From positions 496,001 through 560,000 of the forward strand of contig NC_083396.1 of assembly GCF_030864355.1 (NCBI RefSeq): 64,000 nucleotides of DNA. The letters are read 5' to 3'. The position numbers were made by a program, and so were the translations under genes. The notes beneath the pieces were generated by a model. The model saw nothing but the letters and a program-made list of their open reading frames with translations, ran no database searches and was not told the origin of the DNA. Positions 12,201 to 23,017 of the stretch are shown here, one piece after another. Numbering within the stretch: position 1 is the first letter of the stretch; each line of letters begins with the position of its first letter. The DNA is from Cutaneotrichosporon cavernicola. Taxonomy: Eukaryota > Basidiomycota > Tremellomycetes > Trichosporonales > Trichosporonaceae.

Positions 12201-13141
12201 TGGAGAGCTGCCGCGCTTCCTCGCCGTTCCGCGACGACGTCTGCCGTATGTGCGTGTATTGGCAGATCACCTGCGGACAACTTGGCGACGAGCTTGCCCG
12301 CTGCGAGCGCACGTGTTGGCGACGGGGCAGAGAGAGTGGGAACCGAAGGAGTGAGGGAGCCTCGTCGGCGGCTACTGTCAACCAACGGTGTGGAGCGATG
12401 TGTTGGCAATAGCTGCGGAGAAGAGGTTCCTGCTGGTAGGCTTTGTAATGAGGGAGTCAACGAGGAGCGGCGGTAGACACCCGAGGAGTAGCCTGGCCGC
12501 GTCGCTGTGAGGTATGATGCCCCGCTGGTCTTGGATGCCGAGCTCGATGTCGTGGCAACTGAGTCACGTCGTTGCCCGCCGAGCATGTATGCCGAGCCGT
12601 CGGCGGCGTGGAAACCAACGGTACGCATCGGTGAAGAGCCTAAGTGCGACCCGCCCTCTGCAAAGTGGACGGCACCGTCGACGTGTTGCAGCTGTGGGGC
12701 GACTGGGGAAATGACATTAAGTCCCAGGGGTGTGATGGATCCTCGACGGGGATGATGTGTGTGGATGAACTGCGAGGGGTGCGTGACGGAGATGACAGAG
12801 GGCGTGGGTGGAGCCGAGCTTGGGCCATCAAACATCTCGATGCTGCTGTGTATCAGTACAAAGATCCTCGTTCGCACAAGGCCTGTTTATCTGTGGACTC
12901 ACGTGTCGGGAAAGGAGCCCGGTATATCTATATGTCCTGGAGCGGGGTGAGACGAGTCCAGTGGATCTACGCCCGTGAATCTGCTGGAGATGCTGCCATT
13001 GCGGACTCGATCCGAAGGAAGGGATGAGGGCGCGGCGTCGATGGTGTCGGGCTTGTGGTGGGCATGGTTGACGCCGATGCCTGTTGGGTCGTCTGGGTCG
13101 TCCAGGACACTCTGCGAATGAGAGTTTGATCCGGCAGTCAT
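9210..13141 (-). CDS. Large protein dense in PKA-type RRxS/T motifs, unknown function
   Basis: Exons: 13141-12903, 12842-11603 and 11468-9210, giving 1245 residues with all phases consistent. The N-terminal half is Ser/Arg-rich and carries repeated basophilic kinase sites: RRGSIT, RRDSVA, RRSSLT, RRGSLT, RRGSAA, RRGSLP, RRGSGE, RRQSLV, RRPSLP, RRGSVE and RRTSSQ. A more structured part begins near SEFDIDFILAGSRSQLG and continues with GRYEIYPNGDVRSVESGSVWRV. A Lys-rich stretch and the most conserved-looking C-terminal ~300 residues follow (GWEFVPEEALAMVVPVMSDW, NPFFVGGPRKALLVWFTPF, RGFRVVAMIVNTEEL). I do not recognise the family. The motif density suggests a substrate of protein kinase A or a related AGC kinase; that is inference. 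The acceptor of intron 2 was chosen for its gctgacccttgcag signature; an alternative AG nearer to PVDLSEF would also keep frame. Confidence 0.72.
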
Positions 13142-15429
13142 GTTGAGAAGCCGTCGTAGGAAGGGGATAGGGTGTGTGTCGGGGTTGGCGCGCGGAGCGG
13201 ATGAGTCCCGGTGTCAACGACGGGCCGTTGGCCGGGGTTCCGCGGCAGCCACGACGTGCTGACTGGGTTTGTCGGCGCGAGCAAGGGACCAGAGGTTTGC
13301 GGGATGGAGCGCGTCGCACGAAATTGGTTGTAGAAGAGTTTGCGACCGTGCTGATGCTGGTCAAGCAAGGATGGGGTGGAATGAGGGGAGGAAGGTGTCG
13401 ATGGGAGGGTGGGGGGGGAGGGGGGGGGGGGGGGGGGGGGGGGTGGAGCTAGGAGAAGGTTGGGCAGGCCCGGTTGGATTGGTCGGCGGCGGCAGCGGTG
13501 GTACCAGCTCTCCAGCTTTGGGGCCAACGATGCCGCTAGTCGCTAGTGCTTTAGCGCGCGCGGGGTCTTTCAGGAGCTCGGCATGAGTTGAGACGGGGGA
13601 GGAAGATGTGGATAGGCAAGGGAGACGGATGTATTGTGGATGAGATGTGGAGACGTTGTGAATGTAAATGAGGATGAAGATGAGGATGAATTGTTGAGGA
13701 GTAGTAGGTGAGTCGTAGGGAGGGTTTGTGGGTGGTAACAGGTGGTAGCGTGTGATAGTGATGGCGGTCAGAGCGACCACCAAAGGGCAAAGGGACCCCG
13801 GGGCCAGAAGCAAGGAAGAGACAAGTATGACTGAGGGAGGAGGGGGGAACGGGAGGAACAGGAGGAACAGGAGGAACAGGAGGGGAAGGTAGCGCGACCA
13901 AGGTGTGATTGACAGGGGGTCAAGACTACACTACAAGAGGTTCCTATTCTAAAGTGGGGGTAACATTTTCAACCATTTGTATTAATTGTATTACGGCTAT
14001 TAATTTGACCGCTCTCACTCCCCAGTCCCGAGGACTTAGTCCAGTCCACACTGGCCCAAAAAAAAAGCCAGGTCAAAGTAGCTATAAGGAACTGAGGCCA
14101 GTCAGGGTTACAGCATGCAAGGGTTGCATGAGAAGGAAGCAGATCAGCAGATGGGGACAGAGTTGTGTTGTACCTGAATATTGTTGGATTCACAATGCCA
14201 ATGACGATCTATTATCCTGACATGGCACGGTCTCGTACACATCCCACACATCCCATTCAACCATTATTCATTCTCTTCAATTCTTCATAATCTTCCCGTA
14301 CCTCCGTCGGGCCTGTGGCATGTGGACACTCGCACTTCGGCCCTTCATAAATGTTCTTGCGCCGCCGGCTTGATGCACTTGGCTAATTGGCCCAAGTGCA
14401 AATGCGAGTGCGGCCAACTCATGGGTGGTGTGCAGCAGTAACTGGTGGGAACATTCGGGTGCAGGCACAGGCACAACTCAGCCCTCTTGGGAGTTGGTAA
14501 TTTGGTGGCGTTCATGGCCGGTGACCAGATGTTTGTTTTAGTGGGTTCTCTAGGCAATCGCAAAGGGACATTGGGCGAGGGACATTGGAGCGAGGTGGCG
14601 AGGATGGAAGGCGGCCACCGATAGTGATAGTGATAGCAACGGGACGGGTGTGTGAGTGGGCAGGGAGTTGGGTGAGGTTTGTGGTTCAAGGTCAGTGTTC
14701 CCAGCGCGCCCAGTGGCCAGCGGAATGTAGTCCTTTGTCACAAGTGGGACCATTCATTGACACAGCTATCCAGCAAAGTACAGAGTACGTGGACTGGGCT
14801 TGGCGACGATCTGCATCCCCGGTGGCCCGGTCGCGGCTAATCGCCCGATCTCCGATTTCCAGTGTAAATGATGTGTCATGACGTAGGCGGCGGATCGGCG
14901 ACGACGATCCGTCACGGCCAAGTGATAGAGAGGGGACGATCCTTCCTGGCATCCAGAAGATCAAAAGACACCTCTGGACAAGGATCGGCGCAAGTGGAGC
15001 GGGGGGCAAGGGGAGGGATGATCGTCTTACTAACCCATGCAAACTCCTGAAGAATCTCGGCTCGCACAAATCGGACAGTATGCACAGTCTGTCAATGATG
15101 GTGACTTTCACGAGGTGCTTCAGGCGGCGCATTGCTCTGCGGGCTGTCAAGAACAACGATGGTGAATGAGTCTTTTGTATGCACGGTGCACTCTTGTTTT
15201 GTGGAGCTGTTTACGCTGGTCACCGCAATACCCCGGTACCCCGCCATGCACTCAATGAGCCGGCTGTAAAATGGCCCGGTGTCACCAACGGACCAATCAC
15301 CACACACCGGAGATAACAGCGGTAAGTATCGGTAGTCTCGGTCCGATGTGTTCATCCAACCATCCAATATACGTACCCATCCCATCTACTCTTCACTGTT
15401 CTCCATCTTCATCTATCCCGCTACAAACA
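13142..15429. other. Divergent intergenic region with a poly-G tract
   Basis: It separates the minus-strand RRxS protein from the plus-strand lactonase. The ~760 bases nearest the former are purine-rich (C/T-rich leader on its coding strand) with tandem gaggaacag copies near 13850-13880. From about 13900 to 15250 the base composition is less GC-rich. Open frames here are short and show no domain. Confidence 0.5.
13420..13443. repeat. Poly-G tract, 24 nt
   Basis: An unbroken run of 24 G, preceded by eight G and one A. It lies about 280 bp upstream of the start codon of the RRxS protein, probably in its leader or promoter. Confidence 0.9.
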
Positions 15430-17023
15430 ATGTCCTACACCCTAATCGCTGGCGGATACCGCAGCGCGATCGCGCGCCTCTCGTTCGACGGGGACCGGCT
15501 CACCCTCGTCTCGGACAGCAAGACGCCCCAGGACCCGAGCTGGGTCGAGGGGTTCTCACCCATCTCCGCGTTCGCGACGTCCGAGGCAGAGGGATTGGTT
15601 ATGAGCCTCGATGTTGGGGATGGGGTTACGGTTACGTCTCAGGTCGAGACACATGGGAATCCTGCGCAGGGTGAGTGCGAGTATGGCGAGTGGGCGAGTG
15701 GGCGAGTGGGCGAGTGGGCGAGGGAGATGCGATGGAGATACGAGGCGAGGTGCGGGGCAGGCGAACGCGTGCGAGGGTGAAGAATCATGCGTGAGAGTAA
15801 CGCCGAAAGTCCCCTGACAAAGCTGACAAGCGGCTTTGAGAACCCGGAGCGCGAGCGTGCTCCTTGGTGCCGGCGGTGGCTGTGAAGACTACGCCCCAAG
15901 TGGGCAGGCGTGATGGTAGTCGCTTGACCTTGGCCCGAGTATTGTTCGGCCTTGCCGGCTGCTCGACTGCTCGGCCTACGGTCTTCTTCTAGGAGGATGA
16001 GCGGGAACTGAGAGAGGCTCGGAGGCTTACCTGCCGACCCGTCCCTTCTTAGCGATGACACCGGAGATATCACCCCGGAGATATATCATCCAAGGATACA
16101 AAACACTAACCTCAGTCATAGTCCTAGCAGACAAGTCTGCCGTCGCAGTAGCAAACTACGTCGGTGGCAGCATAACCCTGCACCCCATAAACGTCGACGG
16201 CACACTTGGCCCCTCCAAAGCCACCCCCCTTCCCTTCCCATACGCTGAAAAGGCCCCCAATCCAGACCGCCAAGATGCGAGCCATGGACACGGGATCGTC
16301 GAAGTCGCGGGGGTGCTGTACGTCGCAGATCTTGGCAGTGATCGCGTCTACGCTGTGAGGAGGAGTGGTAGTGGTGGTGGTGGTGGGTTGGAGGTGGGCG
16401 AGTATGTACAATGCAAGCCGGGGTTTGGGCCGCGACATTGTGCTATCAGCCGGGATGGTGAGTTCTTTGGGGAGGGGAGAGTGAATGAGGGAGAAAGAGG
16501 AGAGAGAGAACAAGGACTGATGACAGAATCCGTCATGTACGTCCTTGGCGAGATGGGACATTCTGTCGCGGCATTCAATATCCCCAAGGAAGGAACAAAC
16601 GAGAATACCCCGATCTGGGACAGTGGATACCTGCCCCCTTCCGTTCCAAAGGAGTATACCACATTCATGGACGGCGCCGAGATCCAGCTCCATCCCCAGC
16701 ACGACGTACTCTACGTCTCGAACCGCCTCGAGTTGCATGCCGCGGAGAAGAATAACCTTCCTCCTCGTGCTGCTGAGAGTGGTGACGCCGTGGCTATTAT
16801 GCGCTTAAGCGAGGACGGGCGTAGCGTTCTTGGTACCGAGTGGGTGCAGACTGGTTGCTGCTGCGTCCGCGGGATGCAGGTCAGCCGGGATGGCAAGTAC
16901 GTCGCTGTTGCGGGGCAGTGCAATTCCACCGTCGAGATGTACGCTCTCTCGGACGACGGCATCAAGTGGACCAAGGTCGCTAGCCTCCAGCTCGACGCCA
17001 TCACCGACTTTGTGTGGATGTAA
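15430..17023 (+). CDS. Lactonase-type seven-bladed beta-propeller protein
   Basis: Exons: 15430-15670, 16116 (or 16122)-16457 and 16527-17023, giving 357-359 residues. It opens with MSYTLIAGGYRSAIARL and has the repeated blade motifs of the family that includes 6-phosphogluconolactonase and carboxy-cis,cis-muconate cyclase: AVANYVGGSITLHPI, DASHGHGIVEVAG, YVADLGSDRVYAV, GFGPRHCAISRDG, SVMYVLGEMGHSVAAF, DVLYVSNR and RGMQVSRDGKYVAVAG. These enzymes open or form sugar or aromatic lactones; which one applies cannot be decided from sequence alone. There is no signal peptide, so it is probably cytosolic. Intron 1 is long (about 450 nt) and holds an 8-bp tandem repeat. The two possible acceptors differ by two codons. 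Confidence 0.85.
15686..15723. repeat. Tandem repeat, 8 bp, in lactonase intron 1
   Basis: About four to five copies of gcgagtgg lie just inside the 5' end of the intron. Confidence 0.85.
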
Positions 17024-17631
17024 CATGCATATAGTGGTCATGATGGACAGGGACGAGTGGATGTGGTAATGTACAGTGAACAATGGTGCTATGAACTGGG
17101 CCATGCTGGCGTGTACAAATCCGGGTGGGATAAAATACTCATGGTCGGTCGTGTCATTTGCGATGCCTTTGGTTTGATGATAAGGGGAAGGGAAAATGCT
17201 GTGAGCAGGGTTATTCATGTAGCCACTGCGTTGGGCCGGGTTCACCTGTGGGATGACGTTGGATCAATGCGACTTGTATCGCCTACTCATGTCTACTCGT
17301 ACTCATCTGCTTCATCAGCACAAAGGTACTGTGGGTGCTTACATCTCATGCGCGCCAGGGCAGATTTGCACCGGCTCCTCCCGCTTGTCTTGCCATCCTT
17401 GCCCTGCATCTGCTTATGCCGTGGGTTAAACATGGCTGGTGTCGAACTCGCGGCGCGGGTCGACTTTCTCGCAGAGGACTCTCTCGTGGCTGCTTCTTTG
17501 TCGTACTTGACTGTTTCTTTCCTGCTTGCCCTGGCTGCCTGGCGTTGAAGCTACTGGTCAGTTCCTTCCTGTGCGAGGTCTGTCACTCGCCAAACTGTCT
17601 CACAGCAGTCACAGGAGACCTCCTCGTTCAT
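17024..17631. other. Convergent intergenic region
   Basis: This is 3' to the lactonase and 3' to the minus-strand unknown gene. Short frames only; I see no gene. Confidence 0.45.
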
Positions 17632-19660
17632 TCACAACTTGAGATTGATCTCTTCGACGTGTCGTTTCTTGATCTTGGTAGAGTCACGCTCCTCGCTCTC
17701 CGCTACGAGTTGTTCGACGCTGTCCTCGAGGTCTTCAAGGAACTTATTCTGAGGAAGTTGGTCCAGATGAATGTCCCACATCGCCTCGTCCAGCGGCGCC
17801 TTTGCAACCATCAGGGTTTCCTCAGCTCGCTTTGCCGCCTCCTCCGCTGTACAGACCGGATTGATGGTCGTCCAAGTAGCTCCTCCGCGCGAGGGCAGGA
17901 TCGGTGGCAGAGTCACTCACTTGGTCACTTCCGTGCGTCGACTGTCATTGGCAGGCTGGTTGGTGGACTTTTCGCGTCTGGTGGTACGCTGCATCTCGAC
18001 GCGAAGAACTCCTTGAAGAATACCTCTGCCGCATCCTCTCTCCAGGCATTCAGTGTCATCAACCACTTCTGGAACGAGACTTCAGCCTTGCAAAATCCCC
18101 CCCCCCCCCCCCCCCCCCCCACCGCAGGAGACGACATGCTTGACACCAATCCCACAGTAGGGAAGCGTCTTGCTGGCACCACGGTGGAAGTTGACCACGT
18201 CAACGGACAGCCACACGGACTTAACCAGGTCCCCCAGAATGACCCCTCGCTCAGGCGCCATGTCGTCGAACTTCTCGTGGCGTTTTCCAATTTGATATTC
18301 CTCGTCGCGGAAGGTGAGGTTGCAGTCGATATCGGTGGAGCCACGGAATGAGAGATCGAAGTCAACGCAGAGGTTGGACGGAGACGCCAAGAGGGAGAGA
18401 TAGTGCATAGAGATGTGAGAGTTGTCGAAGAGGTCCTCGGCCGCACTCTGCCGAATGACGTCTGTGATGACCTTGGGGCAAAGGACGGCGGTGAGGCCTC
18501 TCGACGCGATGGGAGACACTTGTGAGCTACGGTCAAGAGCTTTGTCGTCTTGTACGCAGGAAAGTGCTCGTTGTAGTTTGTAGTTGAGGTTGCCGCCAGG
18601 CAAGTCTTGGAGGATGAGCTTCCTAGCTTGCTCAATCCGGCCGAAGACGATCAGGGCTCCCAGCAGTACGAGGGGAGGGGTTTCACCCCGGAAATCGTTG
18701 TCCGACACGAATGACAAAATTGTTTCGAGTGCGCCCCGGGTAAGAGCAAGAGGATGGCACGAGTCGATGATGTTGGCTGCGCGCTCTCGGCCTTCAAATG
18801 AGAACTCGTCGAAACTGGCTACAAGCTCGGCGGCGGAGGGGATGTTGGCAGGGCCTGGCACCTCGGCGGATACAGCCGCCACAAGATCTGCAATTGTCGC
18901 GGTCGTAACCTCATCACGTACATTCTTGAGGACCAGAGGCTGCTTCTTGGGGATCTGCGTCGACTGGTCCAGTTGTGGAGCTATCCGGAGCCGCTTCTTG
19001 GGGTGAACGGCTGCGGCCAGAGTCTCAACCGTGCAGACGTCTGGGGAATGGGGCCTCTTCAGGATGAACGACAGCCCGGTCTCTCAGGATGCAACACGGG
19101 AGACGACGGTGCTGACGACGACGAGAGGATAATGGGGTCACTTGATGTCGTCCCTTGCGCAGTCAAAGGCTTCATGTCCTTGCGTGCCTGACTCGAGCTT
19201 GACCAGGGAGTCGTTAACGACGATGACGAAAGTGGATGATTACAACCCTCGACTGTCGGCAGGTCATACAGTGCCAGGAAGTCGTCAAGCTCGTCCATGT
19301 TGACGTAGTTTAAGTCGACGTCCTCCAAGTCGAATGGGCCGCTCAGGCGATGCTCGCGCGCGGACTGGAGGGAGCCAAGGTGCTCAGCATTGTCAGTGAG
19401 TGTGGAATGGGTAGTTTGGGAGGGTTTGGACGTCTGGTCGTTGGTTGTGTACTCTGAAGTCACTTGCAGAGATGGACGAGTAACGGTGACAGGGAGTGCC
19501 ACATTCTCGGGCTGCTGTTCCTGGAGTCAGCCCGAGAGAGAAAGGTGAAAGGCTGGTAAGCTTACTCCGGACTCAGTGTCGTCCGCCTCCGAATCTCCCC
19601 ATTGACCGGGGAACGCGAATTCAATCCCTTCAATATCGCCGCGGCGCGGCGGGCGGCGGC
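17632..19660 (-). CDS. Unknown protein, multi-exon, gene model unresolved
   Basis: Several clearly coding blocks lie on the minus strand but do not join cleanly. (1) About 19660-19566 (GIEFAFPGQWGDSEADDT) splices through a 45-nt intron ending gctgactccag to 19520-19063, which is Ser/Thr-rich with an acidic FDLEDVDLNYVNMDELDDF segment. (2) A second frame, from about 19070 to 18098, encodes a globular domain (KRLRIAPQLDQSTQIPKKQP, LALTRGALETILSF, GALIVFGRIEQARKLILQDL, DFDLSFRGSTDIDCNLTF). (3) After a 24-nt G run (coding strand) comes VSFQKWLMTLNAWREDAAE. (4) The last block, 17916-17632, ends with a helical charged segment (EEAAKRAEETLMVAKAP). Blocks 1 and 2 are in different frames without an obvious intron. 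The G run stands where block 2 meets block 3. No family recognised. It could be one gene, damaged or with odd introns. Confidence 0.42.
18097..18120. repeat. Poly-C tract, 24 nt, in or beside coding sequence
   Basis: Twenty-four C on the plus strand (G on the coding strand of the unknown gene). Read as coding it gives a Gly run and then a stop after ILQG; one more G would open the next block. Confidence 0.9.
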
Positions 19661-20070
19661 CGCAGCCTCCACTTCAATAGAGAGGTAAGGGCTCCGCGAC
19701 GATTGATTGCTCCTCAGTCAGCGATGCAGCTGGTAAGGGCAGCGGGTGTCACCTACTGTTCAGGCACAGACGGGAGCTGGCGCGGGACCTGTCCTTGCGG
19801 TGGATATGTCTTAGTCCGTGAGTGACTCGCAACACCGGCGTGAGCGGCGCGGTATTGCGAGGCGGGTGAATGGAGCGGGGTCGTTGAGAGTTGTGTCGCG
19901 GCACTGCCCAAGGCGCTGGGATACGGGGCATAACGACCAGAGACGTGGCGCACATAGGAGGACAAGATTCAGGCAGGCTGCTGGGACTGTGAGGATCTGG
20001 AATCGCTTCTCAGGCGGGAGATGGGTTGACTGAACGGTCAACAGCTGTTGGCTATTTTGCTCACCGTCTC

Positions 20071-20611
20071 TTACGACGTGCTCTGGCTCTGGTCAGAGGA
20101 GAAGTCGGGGCAAAAGCAGGGACTCTGAGGAGCGCACTGGGAGGGCGCTGAGAATGTTGGCGGGGAGATAAAGTGAAGGAAGGTGGGGGGTGAGTCACCC
20201 GCTCCGCCTCCCACTCTCTGCCTGTAGTACAGAGGTGGCGGCGGGGCCATTGGACGCCGTTGTTTCATGGTCGTGCTTGTCCCTATCGAGTGATTGGCCA
20301 GAAGCGCGGATATTATGTGGACGGGCTTGAGTCGCCCACACGGAAGGCATAGAGCGACCTTGGTGAGAGGAGACTGAGTCTTGGCGAGTGCTGCAATATC
20401 AGGACGAGATGCGAGGGATCGGGACACCTTGGGCACTCTGTTCAACATACCCCTGTGATCCGCGGGAAGGCACCGTGTTGCGCCAAGAGGAATGCTGGGT
20501 CGGCTGGGTCGGCTGACGCCGAAGGGGTAGGTTCTCGTCATCGATGTTGGTAGAGGAGGGGTCGCTCTCGTCATGCCACTCCCACGGGGGGCGGCGATTG
20601 GAGCGCGACAT
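20071..20611 (-). CDS. Unknown protein, probable 5' coding exons
   Basis: An ATG at 20611 opens MSRSNRRPPWEWHDESDPSS, followed by a Gln/Pro-rich stretch. A possible intron ends at a ctgatattgcag acceptor near 20390. After it comes ALAKTQSPLTKVALCLPCGR and KPVHIISALLANHSIG, down to about 20073, where GTAAGA could be a donor. A further Ser/Pro/Gln-rich open stretch lies at about 19965-19753 (YAPYPSALGSAATQL). These may be the 5' exons of the gene at 17632-19660 or a separate small gene. No domain recognised. Confidence 0.35.
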
Positions 20612-21212
20612 GATGGCGTACAATCGAGGGAGAAGGGTTTAGGGATAAGGGGAAGAAAGTGGGAAAGGATAGTAATGGCTGGAGGGGGAGGGGGATGATG
20701 AGGATGAAGTGTAGTGGCAATTGATGGGTGACGGTGTTGAAGGTCGCGCGAGGAAGGTTGTCAGAGAAAGCAAGTGGTAGACCAGGACCAACATCCTTCC
20801 TCACCACTCGTTTCCTCTTTGCCCTCTTGAACCTCCTCATGTGTCTTGACACTCACTACTCTCACCGCGCTCCCGCTCGAACGTCGTCGGCGATCGTGCT
20901 GCGCCTTATTTTGAGGGTGCCCCGCGCTCGTAATATCGTGCATCGATCCCTCCGCCGCTCCACGCATCTTCACCACCCCCGCCACCTAAGCTCCCATCGC
21001 TCTCCGTCACGAGCGCCGCCTAGCCTCAAGCGCACGATGGTGCGGAACAGGTGCCGACACGTGTATCGTTGACGCGGACGGAAAGGTGCGCTGGTCGAGA
21101 GGGCAGGAGGGATATTCTTCCTCTAGTGATGGCACAGAACGAACGCGGATGGTGGTAGTGAGCGCAAGGAGGGAGCGTTTGCGCCTGTCCCACACGGTGT
21201 TCGGGTATCCTT
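20612..21212. other. Intergenic, no supported gene
   Basis: Upstream of the minus-strand ATG at 20611 the plus strand is purine-rich, that is, a pyrimidine-rich leader on the minus strand. Overlapping open frames on both strands are basic or low complexity and look like chance products of GC-rich DNA. Confidence 0.4.
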
Positions 21213-21428
21213 CTAGAGCCTCCCCCGGTGCGGGCCGGAAGGGAAGCAGACCGCGCGGTATCCGGCCAGCTTGTGGTGAGTGACCACGATCTCGGCGTAC
21301 AGTGGGCGGACGACAAGGTCGTACGCCGCGCTCGAGACGGACATGAGCGCTGCGAGGGTGGGTCAGTCGTCGATGGAATGGACGATGGCCGCGAGTACCT
21401 CGATGGGGAGGTGGAGAGATGTCGTCAT
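21213..21428 (-). pseudogene. F-box fragment with an in-frame stop
   Basis: From an ATG at 21428 the minus strand encodes HLPIEVLAAIVHSIDD, then a TGA at 21365-21363. The same frame continues with PTLAALMSVSSAAYDLVVRP and LYAEIVVTHHKLAGYR before a TAG at 21215-21213. LPxEVL...I...DD, then PTL..LM.VSSA.Y.L..P.LY, is the typical F-box pattern of fungal F-box proteins, in which the stop position normally holds an amino acid. An intron with donor gtactc inside the F-box would remove the stop but also most of the helix. A decayed or truncated gene is the better reading. No leucine-rich repeats follow. Confidence 0.5.
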
Positions 21429-23017
21429 TCCCCCAGGAGAGAGATGAGTGGAGGGTGGAGAGGGTGGGAGGATTGAGAGGGTAAGAAGGCAGCAGGAGGC
21501 TTCTCGATGCAGAAGGCAAGAGCAGGAGGAAGACAAGAGGAAGCGGAGGATCTGATGAATGCGTGGCGTCGGCACGCAGCTTGTCCTGGATGACACGCGC
21601 GGATCGCCGCTCAGGTAGGTCACCCCTTGGCATCAACGAAGCATGCCGTTCGTAGCGTAAGAAGACTGTCCTTGGGCACTTGTTGATTCTTCTGACCTGC
21701 ATCTCTATGTTGTTGTTCTCAGGAAAAGTGGAATGCAGCCAAGGTCCGGGACAACATGCCTAATGAAGGGTGGAATGTTGACGACCCAGGCAGTGTGAGG
21801 GTTACAGAGCCCCGATTCTTGCACCGGACACCGCGTCAGTCACCCCATGCGCTTCAAGGATAGCTCAAGATCCATCCTACCATCTCGGGGTTGCTTTATA
21901 TGGAGGTACGGAGGCGGGGCTTGGAGCTGGGCTGCGTAGACTGGTTGACTTGTCACGCTCGTGACCAATCCTCGGCTCCACGATCCGCGCTTAGGCCCAC
22001 TTCTCGCATCCTACTTGGCACCAGACAAGCTCATCTCCTGGGCTTTTTGGGCAGCTGATTAAAAGCAGTGGTAGCAGCCAGACTAGTCGACATCGCCTCT
22101 CTACAAGGTTAGATCGCTATGTAGCAAGGCATTCCGGCCAAAGCCGGCCAAGCACAGTCTGATATATGCGTTCACGTGACAGCAAATATAGCTCCTTTGA
22201 TTACCGGGTGCCGGGTCTTGTATCTTGGATGAGGATGAGTTGTTGAGTGCCTGTGCTACACACGAGCGATATGTATGACAGGGCGCCAGGGATGGCTGAC
22301 CCAGAAGCTGTGCAGTCATTTCCTTATTCATTGCTAATGATTTTTCAGGAACATTAGGAAATACATTGGAACCGAGGTAATTGGACCTCGTACTCTTTCC
22401 CCTTGAACCCCCGCCTCCCTGCTCCTGTACCATGGAGTAGTCTCCAGCTTTACGTTGAACGGGGGGTTTTCGACTCTTGAGCGATTGAGCAAAGCCAAAG
22501 AAGCCTCTGCCATACTACCTAAGTCGCAAGTTTGGGGCCGTGAAACCGTCAACCCCGGACCCCCACCATTGACCCGTTACCTTACCTTACATTCTCATCC
22601 CATCTCCTGTCAACTTGTCACAAATTGATTGTACAACAACACAGTACAGCAGTACAGTAACAACGACACACAACTGCATCCATCATCACATTCACAATCA
22701 CATCGTCTACATCAATCAAACTCGTCCATTCAATAAGTCAACAATTGGCCCTGCACTTTCACTTGCACCTCACCCTGTTACCCCGCGCTCCAAAACACAA
22801 ACCCTTGCCCCACATTGCGGTCCACGGAGCAACAACGACGCGACGCGCTCAGACCTCGTCCTCGCCCTCGCCCTCGCACACAGGCCCCTCCCCTCCTCAC
22901 TATCCCTCTATTGTCTGCCAACCTCTCCGCGTTCGACTTGATTATCATCAAGCTTGCATTGTCGTCTAGCCCACAGCCGCCGCGCTACGATCATCCCTCG
23001 CAGGCGCGCTTGTCAAT
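21429..23017. other. Intergenic region and leader of the phosphatase gene
   Basis: About 1.6 kb without a convincing gene. From about 22560 it becomes C/A-rich with CATCACA-type stretches, as expected for a transcribed 5' leader of the gene starting at 23018. Confidence 0.45.

Noticed and set aside
14692..15156. 154-codon minus-strand frame upstream of the lactonase
   Set aside because: Basic composition without domains; it looks like noncoding GC-rich sequence.
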